From JAYSRU01 sp043720875 (GTDB lineage Bacteria > Bacteroidota > Bacteroidia > Flavobacteriales_D > Crocinitomicaceae), in NCBI GenBank assembly GCA_043720875.1, contig JAYSRU010000135.1, positions 1-13,437 of the forward strand: a stretch of 13,437 bases of DNA, given 5' to 3'. Each line of letters starts with the position of its first letter. The first letter of the stretch is position 1. Shown piece after piece: positions 1 through 6,321 of the stretch. The notes beneath the pieces were generated by a model. That model was not told the DNA's origin. It did not search any database and saw only the letters and a list, made by a program, of their open reading frames with translations. The position numbers were made by a program, and so were the translations under genes.

Positions 1-197
1 GTTCAAAAGTGGCAACTGGTCCAGACGGTTCTTTCGAATTTAAATATTTAGCGAAAGGAAAATATAAATTAATCGTTTACAGCAAGTGTTTTGACCCCAC
101 AACATGCCCGTCAGGACAAGAAGCATTAATTTTTCCGATTGAGATAACGGATAAAAAATCTACTATCGAAGTTCCTCAAATTATTAGAAAAAACTAA
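1..197 (+). CDS. C-terminal end of a carboxypeptidase-regulatory-like (beta-sandwich) domain protein, 5' truncated
   Basis: The reading frame is open to the left edge (frame from base 3) and stops with TAA at 195-197, leaving about 64 residues of the C-terminus. A GTG at 9 is in frame, but nothing marks it as a start: the frame continues upstream, so the gene very probably begins outside the window. The visible pattern, a turn with T-G-P-D-G-S-F-E-F, then L-A-K-G-K-Y-K-L-I-V, is the classic 'dG.y.f..l..G.Y.l.v' signature of carboxypeptidase-regulatory-like or SpaA-like beta-sandwich domains, which are common in exported Bacteroidota proteins. Two cysteines (in SKCFD and TTCPS) could form a disulfide in the periplasm. 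The next gene starts 1 nt after the stop, so the two are probably co-transcribed and may act together at the envelope. Function cannot be assigned from this fragment. Confidence 0.7.
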   Translation, partial: SKVATGPDGSFEFKYLAKGKYKLIVYSKCFDPTTCPSGQEALIFPIEITDKKSTIEVPQIIRKN

Positions 198-198
198 G

Positions 199-924
199 GT
201 GTTGCGCTTAACAATTGCATTTATTCTAGTACAAATAGGTGTAAATGCTCAACAAGAAAAGCAAGCACTTTGGCTAAGCGCCGAGGTGAAGCGTGAATTA
301 TTTAAAGATTTTACGGTGTCAACAGAACTTAATTCTCGTTTTACTGAGATTATGGGTTTAGAGACTCGCTTTGCCGAAATTAGTGGAGCGTATAAACTTA
401 CAAAATGGTTTAAGCCTTCTATCGCTTATCGAATTATTGGCAATAAAAATAAATACGGAAACGTAACGGCGAGTAACAGAATTAACGTGAATCTAGATTT
501 TTCACACAACCTAACAAAACGTTTGGAACTTGGGTTTAGAGTGCGTTATCAACATGCCATTTATTCGAGCAGTGCTTCTACGTCTGGATCTTCGACAGAA
601 TTTGAAAAGTCGTTTCGCTTTAAACCAGAATTAACGTACCAAATAAAAAAATCACGGTTTAAACCTTCCATTTCTGGAGAGTGGTTTTATTCTTTGAGTC
701 CAAGCGCAAGGCAATATACTGTAACCCGTTACAGATTGTATGCTGGAACTTCAATTGACCTCAAAGGTGCTAATGAATTAAGCGTGAACTTTATTTATGG
801 AAAGCCATTAACGGGTTCAAGAGCACAAGAATGGATACTTTCTTTAGGTTATACTTTTACTTGGAAAAACAAAAAGGAGAAAAAAGCCCCTACCACCCCT
901 TCAAAACATTTAGACGTAGACTAA
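199..924 (+). CDS. DUF2490-family outer-membrane beta-barrel protein
   Basis: A 241-residue exported protein. Residues 1-17 form a hydrophobic signal peptide ending near V-N-A-Q. The rest is a run of amphipathic, aromatic-rich strands separated by charged turns, as expected for an outer-membrane beta barrel (for example around SIAYRIIGNK, LGFRVRYQHA and LSLGYTFTW). The pattern of conserved Arg/Tyr and W-rich strands fits DUF2490, a Bacteroidota family of unknown function. The last strand is followed by a Lys-rich hydrophilic tail of about 20 residues, which is unusual because many barrels end on the final strand. The start is taken as GTG at 199, 1 nt after the previous stop; TTG at 202 is the alternative. 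It is probably coupled to the upstream gene. Its 3' end lies only 3 nt from the convergent gldH stop. The family call rests on fold pattern rather than a catalytic motif. Confidence 0.75.
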   Translation: MLRLTIAFILVQIGVNAQQEKQALWLSAEVKRELFKDFTVSTELNSRFTEIMGLETRFAEISGAYKLTKWFKPSIAYRIIGNKNKYGNVTASNRINVNLDFSHNLTKRLELGFRVRYQHAIYSSSASTSGSSTEFEKSFRFKPELTYQIKKSRFKPSISGEWFYSLSPSARQYTVTRYRLYAGTSIDLKGANELSVNFIYGKPLTGSRAQEWILSLGYTFTWKNKKEKKAPTTPSKHLDVD

Positions 925-927
925 GCG

Positions 928-1392
928 TTATTTATTTTTCTCAATGACTAATCCAACATCAATTACGTCGTTGAGGCTAGTCATCGTTACGCCTTGTTCC
1001 AATTCAAACGTATACGTTCCTTTATTGGGTAGTTTTCTGCGCTTAAACAATAAACGATTCTCCACAATGCTGCCCGATTTTTCACCGGTCCAAGATCCGT
1101 CTGGATTTGCAATTTTGATTTCGAATGGTTCGCGACCCGTAATTTTTCCAGGTCCACTTGTGTTCAGGTATAGCCATAAATTGTTATAGCTATAATTGGT
1201 GGTGGTGCGCACCGTCAGTATAAAATCATAGGTTGCATCCACGTCGTCTATCTTCACCTTGAAAGTAGGACGCATTTGTTGCTTCCAACTTCCACTCGGG
1301 ATAGATAAATTTTTGTTGTAAAAAGGAGTTTCGGAACAGCCTGCTAGCAGCACTATTCCGAAACAAATAAGGGTGAGTTTTAGCTTAATCAT
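928..1392 (-). CDS. gldH: Gliding motility lipoprotein GldH
   Basis: A 154-residue lipoprotein: N-terminal K-rich stretch, hydrophobic core, lipobox L-L-A-G-C with lipidated Cys19, then a beta-rich domain. The core features W-K-Q-Q-M-R-P-T-F, a segment with T-T-N-Y-S-Y-N-N-L-W-L-Y-L-N-T, 'PDGSWTGEKSGS' and the C-terminal 'DVGLVIEK', all in line with GldH. In Flavobacterium johnsoniae GldH is required for gliding, and loss of gld lipoproteins affects cell-surface adhesin movement. GldH is also found in relatives not known to glide. The frame could be extended upstream to 1515, but the ATG at 1392 is chosen because it places the signal peptide at the N-terminus. It overlaps the 3' end of the ricT-like gene by 8 nt (ATGATTAA), implying translational coupling. 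The ricT-gldH order is one I recall from other Bacteroidota. It is the last gene of its operon here. Confidence 0.88.
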   Translation of the reverse strand: MIKLKLTLICFGIVLLAGCSETPFYNKNLSIPSGSWKQQMRPTFKVKIDDVDATYDFILTVRTTTNYSYNNLWLYLNTSGPGKITGREPFEIKIANPDGSWTGEKSGSIVENRLLFKRRKLPNKGTYTFELEQGVTMTSLNDVIDVGLVIEKNK

Positions 1393-2878
1393 TGCTTGGT
1401 GCTGAGGGGTTTGTTCCACCGTTATTCGGCTTCTTTTTCTTCCAACGTTTTTTATTCGCACTACTTTTTCCTTCCGCATCTTCGGCTTTAATAAAACCAA
1501 CTGTTGGCGTACCATCCGGATTTTGAGCCTGCTTCAAGCGTTCTGCTCTCAACAATTCGTTTCTAGCTTGATCACGCTTGCTTTGTTCTGCACGTGCTTC
1601 TGCACTAATTACCGGTCTGTTTGGATTCGGTAGCGGTTTCTGTTCGTCCGTTTTCTTATCCGATCTGTCGGCTGATCTTGCGGCAACCACTGGTCTCGAT
1701 TGGTTCAAATTCTGACCCACAGTACCTTCGCCTGATCCAGATCCTGGTTTCTTTTTCTTTTTCTTGGACTTTGATTTGAATACACTGTCAAAACGATTCA
1801 AACTGTCTTGGCCCACAACATTCGTATAATCTGGAACAACTTCTTCCACTTCTTCTTCCACAAATTCTGAAAGATCTCCTGGTTTTTTGTTGTTCTTGTT
1901 CAATTCGATGATTTCTCTAACTTGGTCTGCTTTCAAGGCAATCAATCCGCCGCCTGCAGCTTCGCCGATATAGCCATACCACATTTGCTTTTTGAAAACA
2001 TCTGTTTTGATGTGAACCGCAGTTCCTTTGGCCGTTTGCAATTTTATTTCTGTAGATGGAAAGGATTTAATACCATCCAAATACATGTCTAACTCGTAGT
2101 TCAAACAGCATTTTAACTTACCACATTGACCAGCCAATTTTTGCGGGTTTAGTGAAAGTTGTTGGTAACGCGCTGCCGAAGTTGAAACCGATCTGAAATC
2201 TGTTAACCAAGTTGAGCAACACAATTCTCTTCCACAAGATCCAATACCACCGATACGTTGCGCTTCTTGACGCGATCCAATTTGGCGCATTTCTACACGC
2301 ACTTTAAACTTATCTGCCAAGTCTTTAATTAATTGACGGAAATCGATTCGCTCTTCGGAAGTATAATAAAACGTTGCTTTTCCGCGATCGCCCTGGTATT
2401 CAACATCAGAAATTTTCATTTCTAACCCAATGTTTTGTGCCACCAAACGTGCTTGCGGTAAAACAACCGTTTCTGCTTCACGCGCTTGCACCCAAAGGTC
2501 GACATCTGCTTGCGTAGCGATGCGCAAAATATTTTTAATTTCTTCTTGGTTCATGTTGGGTGATTTCTTGCGCACTTGAATACGCGCCAATTCACCGACA
2601 ATTGAAACCACACCTGTATCAAATCCTGGGGCTGCATCTAGAATTACAATATCACCTGCTTGCAGTGATAAGTTTTTTGAATTGCGGTAAAACGCTTTTC
2701 GGCTATTTTTGAACCTAATTTCTAGTATATCGTAGGGTGCTTGTCCAGCTGGTAGCGCCATGTTGCTCAACCAATTGAATACACCTAATTTATTGCATCC
2801 TCCAGAACTACAGGTTCCATTATTTTGACAGCCATTTGGAGTTCCCCCCTTAGAACTGCTACAACTAGAACATCCCAT
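1385..2878 (-). CDS. ricT: PSP1-domain protein, RicT (YaaT)-like, with Cys-rich N-terminus and basic disordered tail
   Basis: A 497-residue cytosolic protein in three parts. Residues 1-30 are Cys-rich (C3, C6, C17, C23, C28) and end in G-C-N-K-L. Residues about 45-330 form the PSP1/RicT core, including 'FYYTSEERIDFRQLIKDLA', 'RVEMRQIGSRQEAQRIGGIG' and two related CGxxxCC motifs (C215/C220/C221 and C252/C257/C258). Residues about 335-497 are low complexity: an acidic patch, a Lys run (368-377) and a basic end (RWKKKKP). In Bacillus subtilis RicT works with RicA and RicF in an iron-sulfur complex that modulates RNase Y. The conserved core cysteines suggest cluster binding here, but the partner and role in Bacteroidota are not shown by the sequence. 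The start ATG at 2876-2878 follows a -7-like box, and the gene overlaps gldH by 8 nt. PSP1 membership is very likely; an identical function to RicT is inference. Confidence 0.9.
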   Translation of the reverse strand: MGCSSCSSSKGGTPNGCQNNGTCSSGGCNKLGVFNWLSNMALPAGQAPYDILEIRFKNSRKAFYRNSKNLSLQAGDIVILDAAPGFDTGVVSIVGELARIQVRKKSPNMNQEEIKNILRIATQADVDLWVQAREAETVVLPQARLVAQNIGLEMKISDVEYQGDRGKATFYYTSEERIDFRQLIKDLADKFKVRVEMRQIGSRQEAQRIGGIGSCGRELCCSTWLTDFRSVSTSAARYQQLSLNPQKLAGQCGKLKCCLNYELDMYLDGIKSFPSTEIKLQTAKGTAVHIKTDVFKKQMWYGYIGEAAGGGLIALKADQVREIIELNKNNKKPGDLSEFVEEEVEEVVPDYTNVVGQDSLNRFDSVFKSKSKKKKKKPGSGSGEGTVGQNLNQSRPVVAARSADRSDKKTDEQKPLPNPNRPVISAEARAEQSKRDQARNELLRAERLKQAQNPDGTPTVGFIKAEDAEGKSSANKKRWKKKKPNNGGTNPSAPSND

Positions 2879-2896
2879 AGTAATTATTTATGAGCA

Positions 2897-2904
2897 TAAA
2901 GATA
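2897..2904 (-). promoter_or_regulatory. Candidate -7 box for ricT-gldH
   Basis: On the minus strand this reads TATCTTTA, seven of eight matches to the Bacteroidota -7 consensus TAnnTTTG. It ends 18 nt upstream of the ricT ATG, giving a leader of roughly a dozen bases. No TTG is visible at the expected -33 position, so the assignment depends on the -7 box alone. Confidence 0.42.
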
Positions 2905-2927
2905 CATTCTTTTTTGAGTTCGCCTTG

Positions 2928-2998
2928 CGAATTACCGATGCATTTCATTCAAATTGTTGTTTTGCACTAAACCGTTGGCGAAAGTATTCGGTAATTCG
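2928..2998. repeat. 11-bp inverted repeat, 49-nt spacer, in the ricT / 3124 divergent region
   Basis: The left arm CGAATTACCGA (2928-2938) is the exact reverse complement of the right arm TCGGTAATTCG (2988-2998). The pair lies between the divergent genes at 2878 (-) and 3124 (+), between the candidate -7 boxes of the two genes. It could be a paired operator for a regulator acting on both, or a chance dyad. The spacer is too long for a typical terminator hairpin. Confidence 0.5.
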
Positions 2999-3040
2999 TC
3001 GAATAATAAAAATCCGGGCTGTTCTTGGCGGTAGAATGTT

Positions 3041-3048
3041 TAGCTTTG
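3041..3048 (+). promoter_or_regulatory. Candidate -7 box for the small membrane protein gene
   Basis: TAGCTTTG matches the Bacteroidota -7 consensus TAnnTTTG at every fixed position. A TTG at 3025-3027 is only 13 nt upstream, shorter than the usual spacing of about 19, so the -33 element is doubtful. It would give an untranslated leader of about 70 nt before the ATG at 3124. Confidence 0.42.
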
Positions 3049-3123
3049 GGTGTGTTGTAGGTAACGGCAAATATTAATTCGCATTAAGAGCTTCCAATAG
3101 ATGAAACAATAAATAGAGAATAG

Positions 3124-3432
3124 ATGAAAAATTATAACACCATTATTTTGACAAGTTTCGTTGTGGGTTGTGGGGTTTTCGTAGCGTATGTTTTTATTAA
3201 CCAATACGATGCGAAAAAAAATGGGGCAAAGATATTTTTTGATGGCACCATCACAAGTATTGAAACCAATGTAAAGGGTGAGCCAAGTGTTGTAATTAAA
3301 AAGAAACATTATAATTTGCCTTTTGCGACAAGCGGGGAACTTAAAATAGGAGATTCAATGGTAAAAGCCAAAAATAATTATGATGTATTTCAATTTAGAA
3401 AAGGAAAATTGATTGATGTTTTTACTTGGTAA
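3124..3432 (+). CDS. Small membrane-anchored hypothetical protein
   Basis: A 102-residue protein with a single N-terminal hydrophobic segment (about residues 7-27, SFVVGCGVFVAYVF), then a soluble domain of about 75 residues. The C-terminal layout is a beta-rich small domain: 'FFDGTITSIETNVKGE', then 'VVIKKKHYNLPF', then 'LKIGDSMVKAKNN' and a final 'VFQFRKGKLI'. This arrangement (a 'G.I..i' strand, a 'Y.L' strand, then 'GDS..K.kns') recurs in many short uncharacterised Bacteroidota proteins; I know of no assigned function. The segment could be an uncleaved anchor or a signal peptide; Cys16 is not in a good lipobox. It is probably monocistronic, with a divergent gap upstream and 218 nt before the next gene. 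A minus-strand frame over 3040-3309 is a shadow of this gene. Confidence 0.7.
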   Translation: MKNYNTIILTSFVVGCGVFVAYVFINQYDAKKNGAKIFFDGTITSIETNVKGEPSVVIKKKHYNLPFATSGELKIGDSMVKAKNNYDVFQFRKGKLIDVFTW

Positions 3433-3535
3433 GAAAGGTCTCCTAATACTGTAAATGTTTTCCCCTTGAGTTCTATCTTAAAAACTAAAGAACCATGAGT
3501 AAAATGATTTATAAGAACAGAAACGGGAATCTAAA

Positions 3536-3559
3536 CCCCCCACCCAAACCCCAACCTCC
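3536..3559 (-). other. C-run tract, potential G-quadruplex on the minus strand
   Basis: Within AT-rich DNA, the plus strand carries C runs of 6, 3, 4, 2 and 2 separated by 1-3 bases (3536-3541, 3543-3545, 3549-3552, 3555-3556, 3558-3559). The minus strand therefore has closely spaced G runs that could fold as a two-tetrad, or imperfect three-tetrad, quadruplex. It sits about 10 nt upstream of the candidate -33 TTG of the aldehyde dehydrogenase gene. Folding is inferred from the pattern only. Confidence 0.4.
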
Positions 3560-3568
3560 GCAACAATT

Positions 3569-3602
3569 TTGGTTTCTCTTTTCAAATTATAGTTTAACTT
3601 CG
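3569..3602 (+). promoter_or_regulatory. Candidate promoter for the aldehyde dehydrogenase gene
   Basis: TTG at 3569-3571 and TAACTTCG at 3595-3602, which has one mismatch to TAnnTTTG, are separated by 23 nt, at the long end of the usual Bacteroidota spacing. Transcription would begin near 3608, about 40 nt before the ATG at 3651. This supports that start over a longer in-frame extension reaching back to 3495. Confidence 0.45.
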
Positions 3603-3650
3603 CGTCACGTTGCGTTTTTTGTAATGCGTAGCGCTTCTAAATTGAACACT

Positions 3651-5096
3651 ATGGAAAAATTAGCCAATTTTATAAACGGAAAATATGTTGCGCCTGTCAA
3701 TAATGAATACATTGATAACTATGAGCCCGCAACTGGTTTGGTCTATTCGCTAATTCCATCTTCCAACAGTGCCGACGTTGAATTGGCTGTTGCTGCTGCG
3801 CAAGCTGCCTTTCCCATTTGGAGCAAAATGTCTATCGATGAACGTTCTGCCATCCTCATGAAAGTTGCAAAAGGCATTGAAGCAAAAATGGACTTATTCG
3901 TAAAAGCCGAAGCCAAAGACAATGGCAAGCCGGAAACATTGGCGGCACATGTCGACATTCCACGAGCGGTTTCGAATTTCGAATTTTTTGCCACAGCTAT
4001 TCAACATTTTTCTTCAGAAGCGCACAACATGGAAGGCGTTGGTGTAAATTTCACCACCCGTAAACCGATCGGAATTGTGGGTTGTATTTCTCCTTGGAAC
4101 CTTCCATTGTATTTGTTTTCATGGAAAATTGCCCCCGCACTTGCTGCCGGAAATTGTGTAATTGCTAAGCCTTCCGAAATTACGCCCTACACTGCGTTTT
4201 TATTGGGAGAGGTTTGCCAAGAAGCAGGATTGCCTGCTGGAGTGCTGAATATTTTACACGGTTTGGGCGCCCATGTGGGTGATGCCATCGTGAAACATCC
4301 GTTAATTAAAGCCATTTCATTTACCGGTGGAACAGCTACTGGAAAATATTTAGCGGCAACCGCTGCACCCATGTTTAAGAAGTTATCCTTAGAGTTGGGC
4401 GGTAAAAACCCCAACATCATCTTTGCCGATTGTGATTTTGACGACATGTTAACTACCACCATGCGATCTAGTTTTGCAAATCAAGGTCAAATTTGCCTGT
4501 GCGGTTCTCGTATTTTTGTAGAACGACCAATCTATGAGAAATTTAAGCAAGCCTTTGTAGAAAAAACAGCACGCACCAAAGTTTCCTTTCCACAAGATAA
4601 AGAAGCTAAAATGGGAGCTTTGTCGAGCTTACCTCATCTCGAGAAAATTGAAAGTTACTTAGCTTTAGCGCAAGCAGAAGGTGGAACGATTTTAACCGGA
4701 GGAAACCGTGTTCAACTTGCACCACCACACGATAAAGGATATTATTTAGCGCCTACAATCATTGAAGGGTTGCAATACGATTGTCGCACCAACCAAGAAG
4801 AAATTTTTGGTCCTGTGGTTACCATTACTCCTTTTGATACCGAAGAAGAAGTGTTGATGATGGCAAACAGTACGGTTTATGGTTTAGCGGCAACCATTTG
4901 GACGAACGATTTAAAACGTGCGCACCGTGTTGCAGATCAAGTTGATGCAGGCGTTGTGTGGATCAATGCATGGTTGGTAAGAGATTTACGCACACCATTT
5001 GGCGGCGTAAAAGCATCTGGAGTGGGTCGTGAAGGAGGTTGGGAAGCATTACGGTTTTTCACCGAGGCAAAGAATATCTTTGTGAAGTATTATTAA
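3651..5096 (+). CDS. NAD-dependent aldehyde dehydrogenase, 2-hydroxymuconic/2-aminomuconic semialdehyde type
   Basis: A 481-residue enzyme of normal length for the ALDH superfamily. Visible hallmarks are oxyanion Asn150 (SPWNLP), cofactor-binding 'KPSEITP' (about 173-179), the 'FTGGTATG' turn (224-231), general base Glu248 (LELGGKNP), catalytic Cys282 (GQICLCGSR) and Glu384 (EEIFGP). The C-terminal 'WLVRDLRTPFGG' (441-452) followed by 'GVGREGG' is typical of the branch that oxidises 2-hydroxymuconic or 2-aminomuconic semialdehyde; the arginines there are thought to hold the substrate carboxylates. In Bacteroidota this would fit the kynurenine/3-hydroxyanthranilate route of tryptophan breakdown, although no other pathway gene is in the window. 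The start at 3651 gives the usual N-terminus (MEKLANFING). The upstream frame to 3495 is proline-rich, covers the candidate promoter and looks non-coding. ATG at 3624 is an alternative. The ALDH call is firm; the substrate is inferred. Confidence 0.9.
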   Translation: MEKLANFINGKYVAPVNNEYIDNYEPATGLVYSLIPSSNSADVELAVAAAQAAFPIWSKMSIDERSAILMKVAKGIEAKMDLFVKAEAKDNGKPETLAAHVDIPRAVSNFEFFATAIQHFSSEAHNMEGVGVNFTTRKPIGIVGCISPWNLPLYLFSWKIAPALAAGNCVIAKPSEITPYTAFLLGEVCQEAGLPAGVLNILHGLGAHVGDAIVKHPLIKAISFTGGTATGKYLAATAAPMFKKLSLELGGKNPNIIFADCDFDDMLTTTMRSSFANQGQICLCGSRIFVERPIYEKFKQAFVEKTARTKVSFPQDKEAKMGALSSLPHLEKIESYLALAQAEGGTILTGGNRVQLAPPHDKGYYLAPTIIEGLQYDCRTNQEEIFGPVVTITPFDTEEEVLMMANSTVYGLAATIWTNDLKRAHRVADQVDAGVVWINAWLVRDLRTPFGGVKASGVGREGGWEALRFFTEAKNIFVKYY

Positions 5097-5150
5097 AGGA
5101 CCGTTGCAAAACGCTCAACTCATCGTTATATCAAAAATATAATTCACTCA

Positions 5151-5166
5151 TCCGTCAGCTGACGGA
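5151..5166. repeat. Perfect 16-bp palindrome between convergent genes
   Basis: TCCGTCAGCTGACGGA equals its own reverse complement. It lies in the 129-nt gap between the convergent ALDH and OmpA-family genes. As RNA it could form a 6-bp stem with an AGCT loop on either strand, but no T-run follows on either side, so it is not a standard intrinsic terminator. It may be a protein-binding site or a dispersed genomic palindrome. Confidence 0.6.
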
Positions 5167-5225
5167 CTCGTAGAAAAGCCTCGATTTAAGACTGTTGAAA
5201 CGGCCTTATTAAGAATAAAAAACTC

Positions 5226-6188
5226 CTATCCCTTACTGATGATCGAATACAACTCGTCTAATTTCGGTGTAACGATGATTTCAATACGACGGTTTAACGC
5301 TTTGTCTGTTGCGCTTGCTGGAACGAAAGATGCTCTGCCCGCTGCAGTAAGTTGTTTTGGATCTATCTTCGAATTTTTGATCATGATTGCCACAACTGAA
5401 GTAGCACGTAACACAGAAAGTTCCCAGTTATCCGTTGGGTGACTTACACTTTTTAGCACATCCACATCCGTGTGACCTTCCACCAAAATTTGCATTTCTT
5501 TTTCATTTTCTAATACTTTTGAAAGCTGAATTAATGCCGTTATTCCTTCTGCTTCCACATCTGTACTTCCTGTTTTGAACAACAACTTAGCCTCTAAACT
5601 TAGGTAGATCTTACCGTCTTTTTCGGTTACCGTCAAGCCTTTGTTTACAAAGCCCAAAAGTGCCGTGTTTAACTTTCCTTTCAATTTAGCCATGTTTTCA
5701 TCGCGACGTAGAATGGCTTCTTCTAATTCATTTACACGTTTTTCGCGCGACTCTAAATCTGCTTGTTTTTGCTTCAATTCTTTTTCTGTGTCGCGCAACG
5801 CATCACTTTTACGTTGCAACTCTAGGTTTCGCGCGTCCAAATCACTTTGCAATGTTTTGGTGTCTTTCGCTCCCATCAACTGGGCTTTGGCCAAATGTCC
5901 TTCCAATAACATGATTTCTTGCGATGCTTTATCGTAATTTGCTTCCAACTGCGAAAGCTCTCTACGTAAATCTGTCGTGTCTCTTTTCAATTGAGCTATA
6001 GCGGAAGTTAAATCACTTACTTGTTTGTTCAACTCCATGTTTTTAGCTTCATAATCCAAATATCCAGGTTTGTATTTCGCTAAATCTGCAGTGGCAGCCG
6101 CTTCTTTTGCAAGAAGTTCATTGTATTTCTTAACCGGAACGCAAGCCCCAAGGCCCAAGCAGCATAGCATTAAAAAGAGTGATTTCAT
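5226..6188 (-). CDS. OmpA-family peptidoglycan-binding lipoprotein with long coiled coil
   Basis: A 320-residue envelope protein. The signal peptide ends in a lipobox (L-G-A-C, Cys16), so it should be lipid-anchored. Residues about 25-180 are heptad-rich helix with many Leu, Lys, Glu and Gln (for example around 'LEANYDKASQEIMLLEGHL' and 'ELKQKQADLESREKRVNEL'), predicting a long coiled coil. Residues about 185-310 form an OmpA/MotB-like domain: 'LLFKTGSTDVEAEG', 'VEGHTD' with Asp241, 'NWELSVLRATSV' with Arg261, and 'LNRRIEIIV'. Asp241 and Arg261 correspond to the residues that bind diaminopimelate in OmpA domains. The protein probably tethers the outer membrane, or a rod-like complex, to peptidoglycan. 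The ATG at 6188 is preferred to a TTG two codons upstream. It has its own promoter region, divergent from the DUF4476 gene, and no partner gene in the operon. Confidence 0.9.
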   Translation of the reverse strand: MKSLFLMLCCLGLGACVPVKKYNELLAKEAAATADLAKYKPGYLDYEAKNMELNKQVSDLTSAIAQLKRDTTDLRRELSQLEANYDKASQEIMLLEGHLAKAQLMGAKDTKTLQSDLDARNLELQRKSDALRDTEKELKQKQADLESREKRVNELEEAILRRDENMAKLKGKLNTALLGFVNKGLTVTEKDGKIYLSLEAKLLFKTGSTDVEAEGITALIQLSKVLENEKEMQILVEGHTDVDVLKSVSHPTDNWELSVLRATSVVAIMIKNSKIDPKQLTAAGRASFVPASATDKALNRRIEIIVTPKLDELYSIISKG

Positions 6189-6252
6189 TTTCAAATAGTT
6201 TTTACAAAGAAACAGAGAACCCTAAAGCATAAATACCGTGAGCACAACATTG

Positions 6253-6274
6253 TTTCAACGCACGGATGTTGAAA
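6253..6274. repeat. 7-bp inverted repeat in the OmpA / DUF4476 divergent region
   Basis: TTTCAAC (6253-6259) and GTTGAAA (6268-6274) are exact reverse complements around an 8-nt loop. An overlapping dyad, CAACAT (6245-6250) with ATGTTG (6266-6271), uses the same right side. The site is about 65 nt upstream of the OmpA start and 125 nt upstream of the DUF4476 start. It is a candidate operator for the divergent pair; no terminator T-run is present. Confidence 0.4.
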
Positions 6275-6321
6275 GGATATGTACCTAATATTGCACAATG
6301 GCGCTGCTATTTTGAATCTAT

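Noticed and set aside
1393..1515. Upstream extension of gldH
   Set aside because: It would bury the signal peptide and lipobox 41 residues inside the protein and lies wholly within the ricT coding region.
1735..1775. Poly-Lys-encoding tract in ricT as a programmed frameshift site
   Set aside because: The frame stays open and in register with the C-terminal tail, and no alternative frame gives a sensible product.
3040..3309. Minus-strand open frame of 89 codons over the small membrane protein gene
   Set aside because: It overlaps the better-supported plus-strand gene, has no recognisable domain or export signal, and its composition looks random.
3495..3650. N-terminal extension of the aldehyde dehydrogenase from ATG 3495
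   Set aside because: It would add 52 proline-rich residues absent from the family and spans a likely promoter; the ATG at 3651 gives the standard N-terminus.
5151..5166. Palindrome as an intrinsic terminator for the convergent genes
   Set aside because: There is no T-run on either side and the stem is short; kept only as a repeat.
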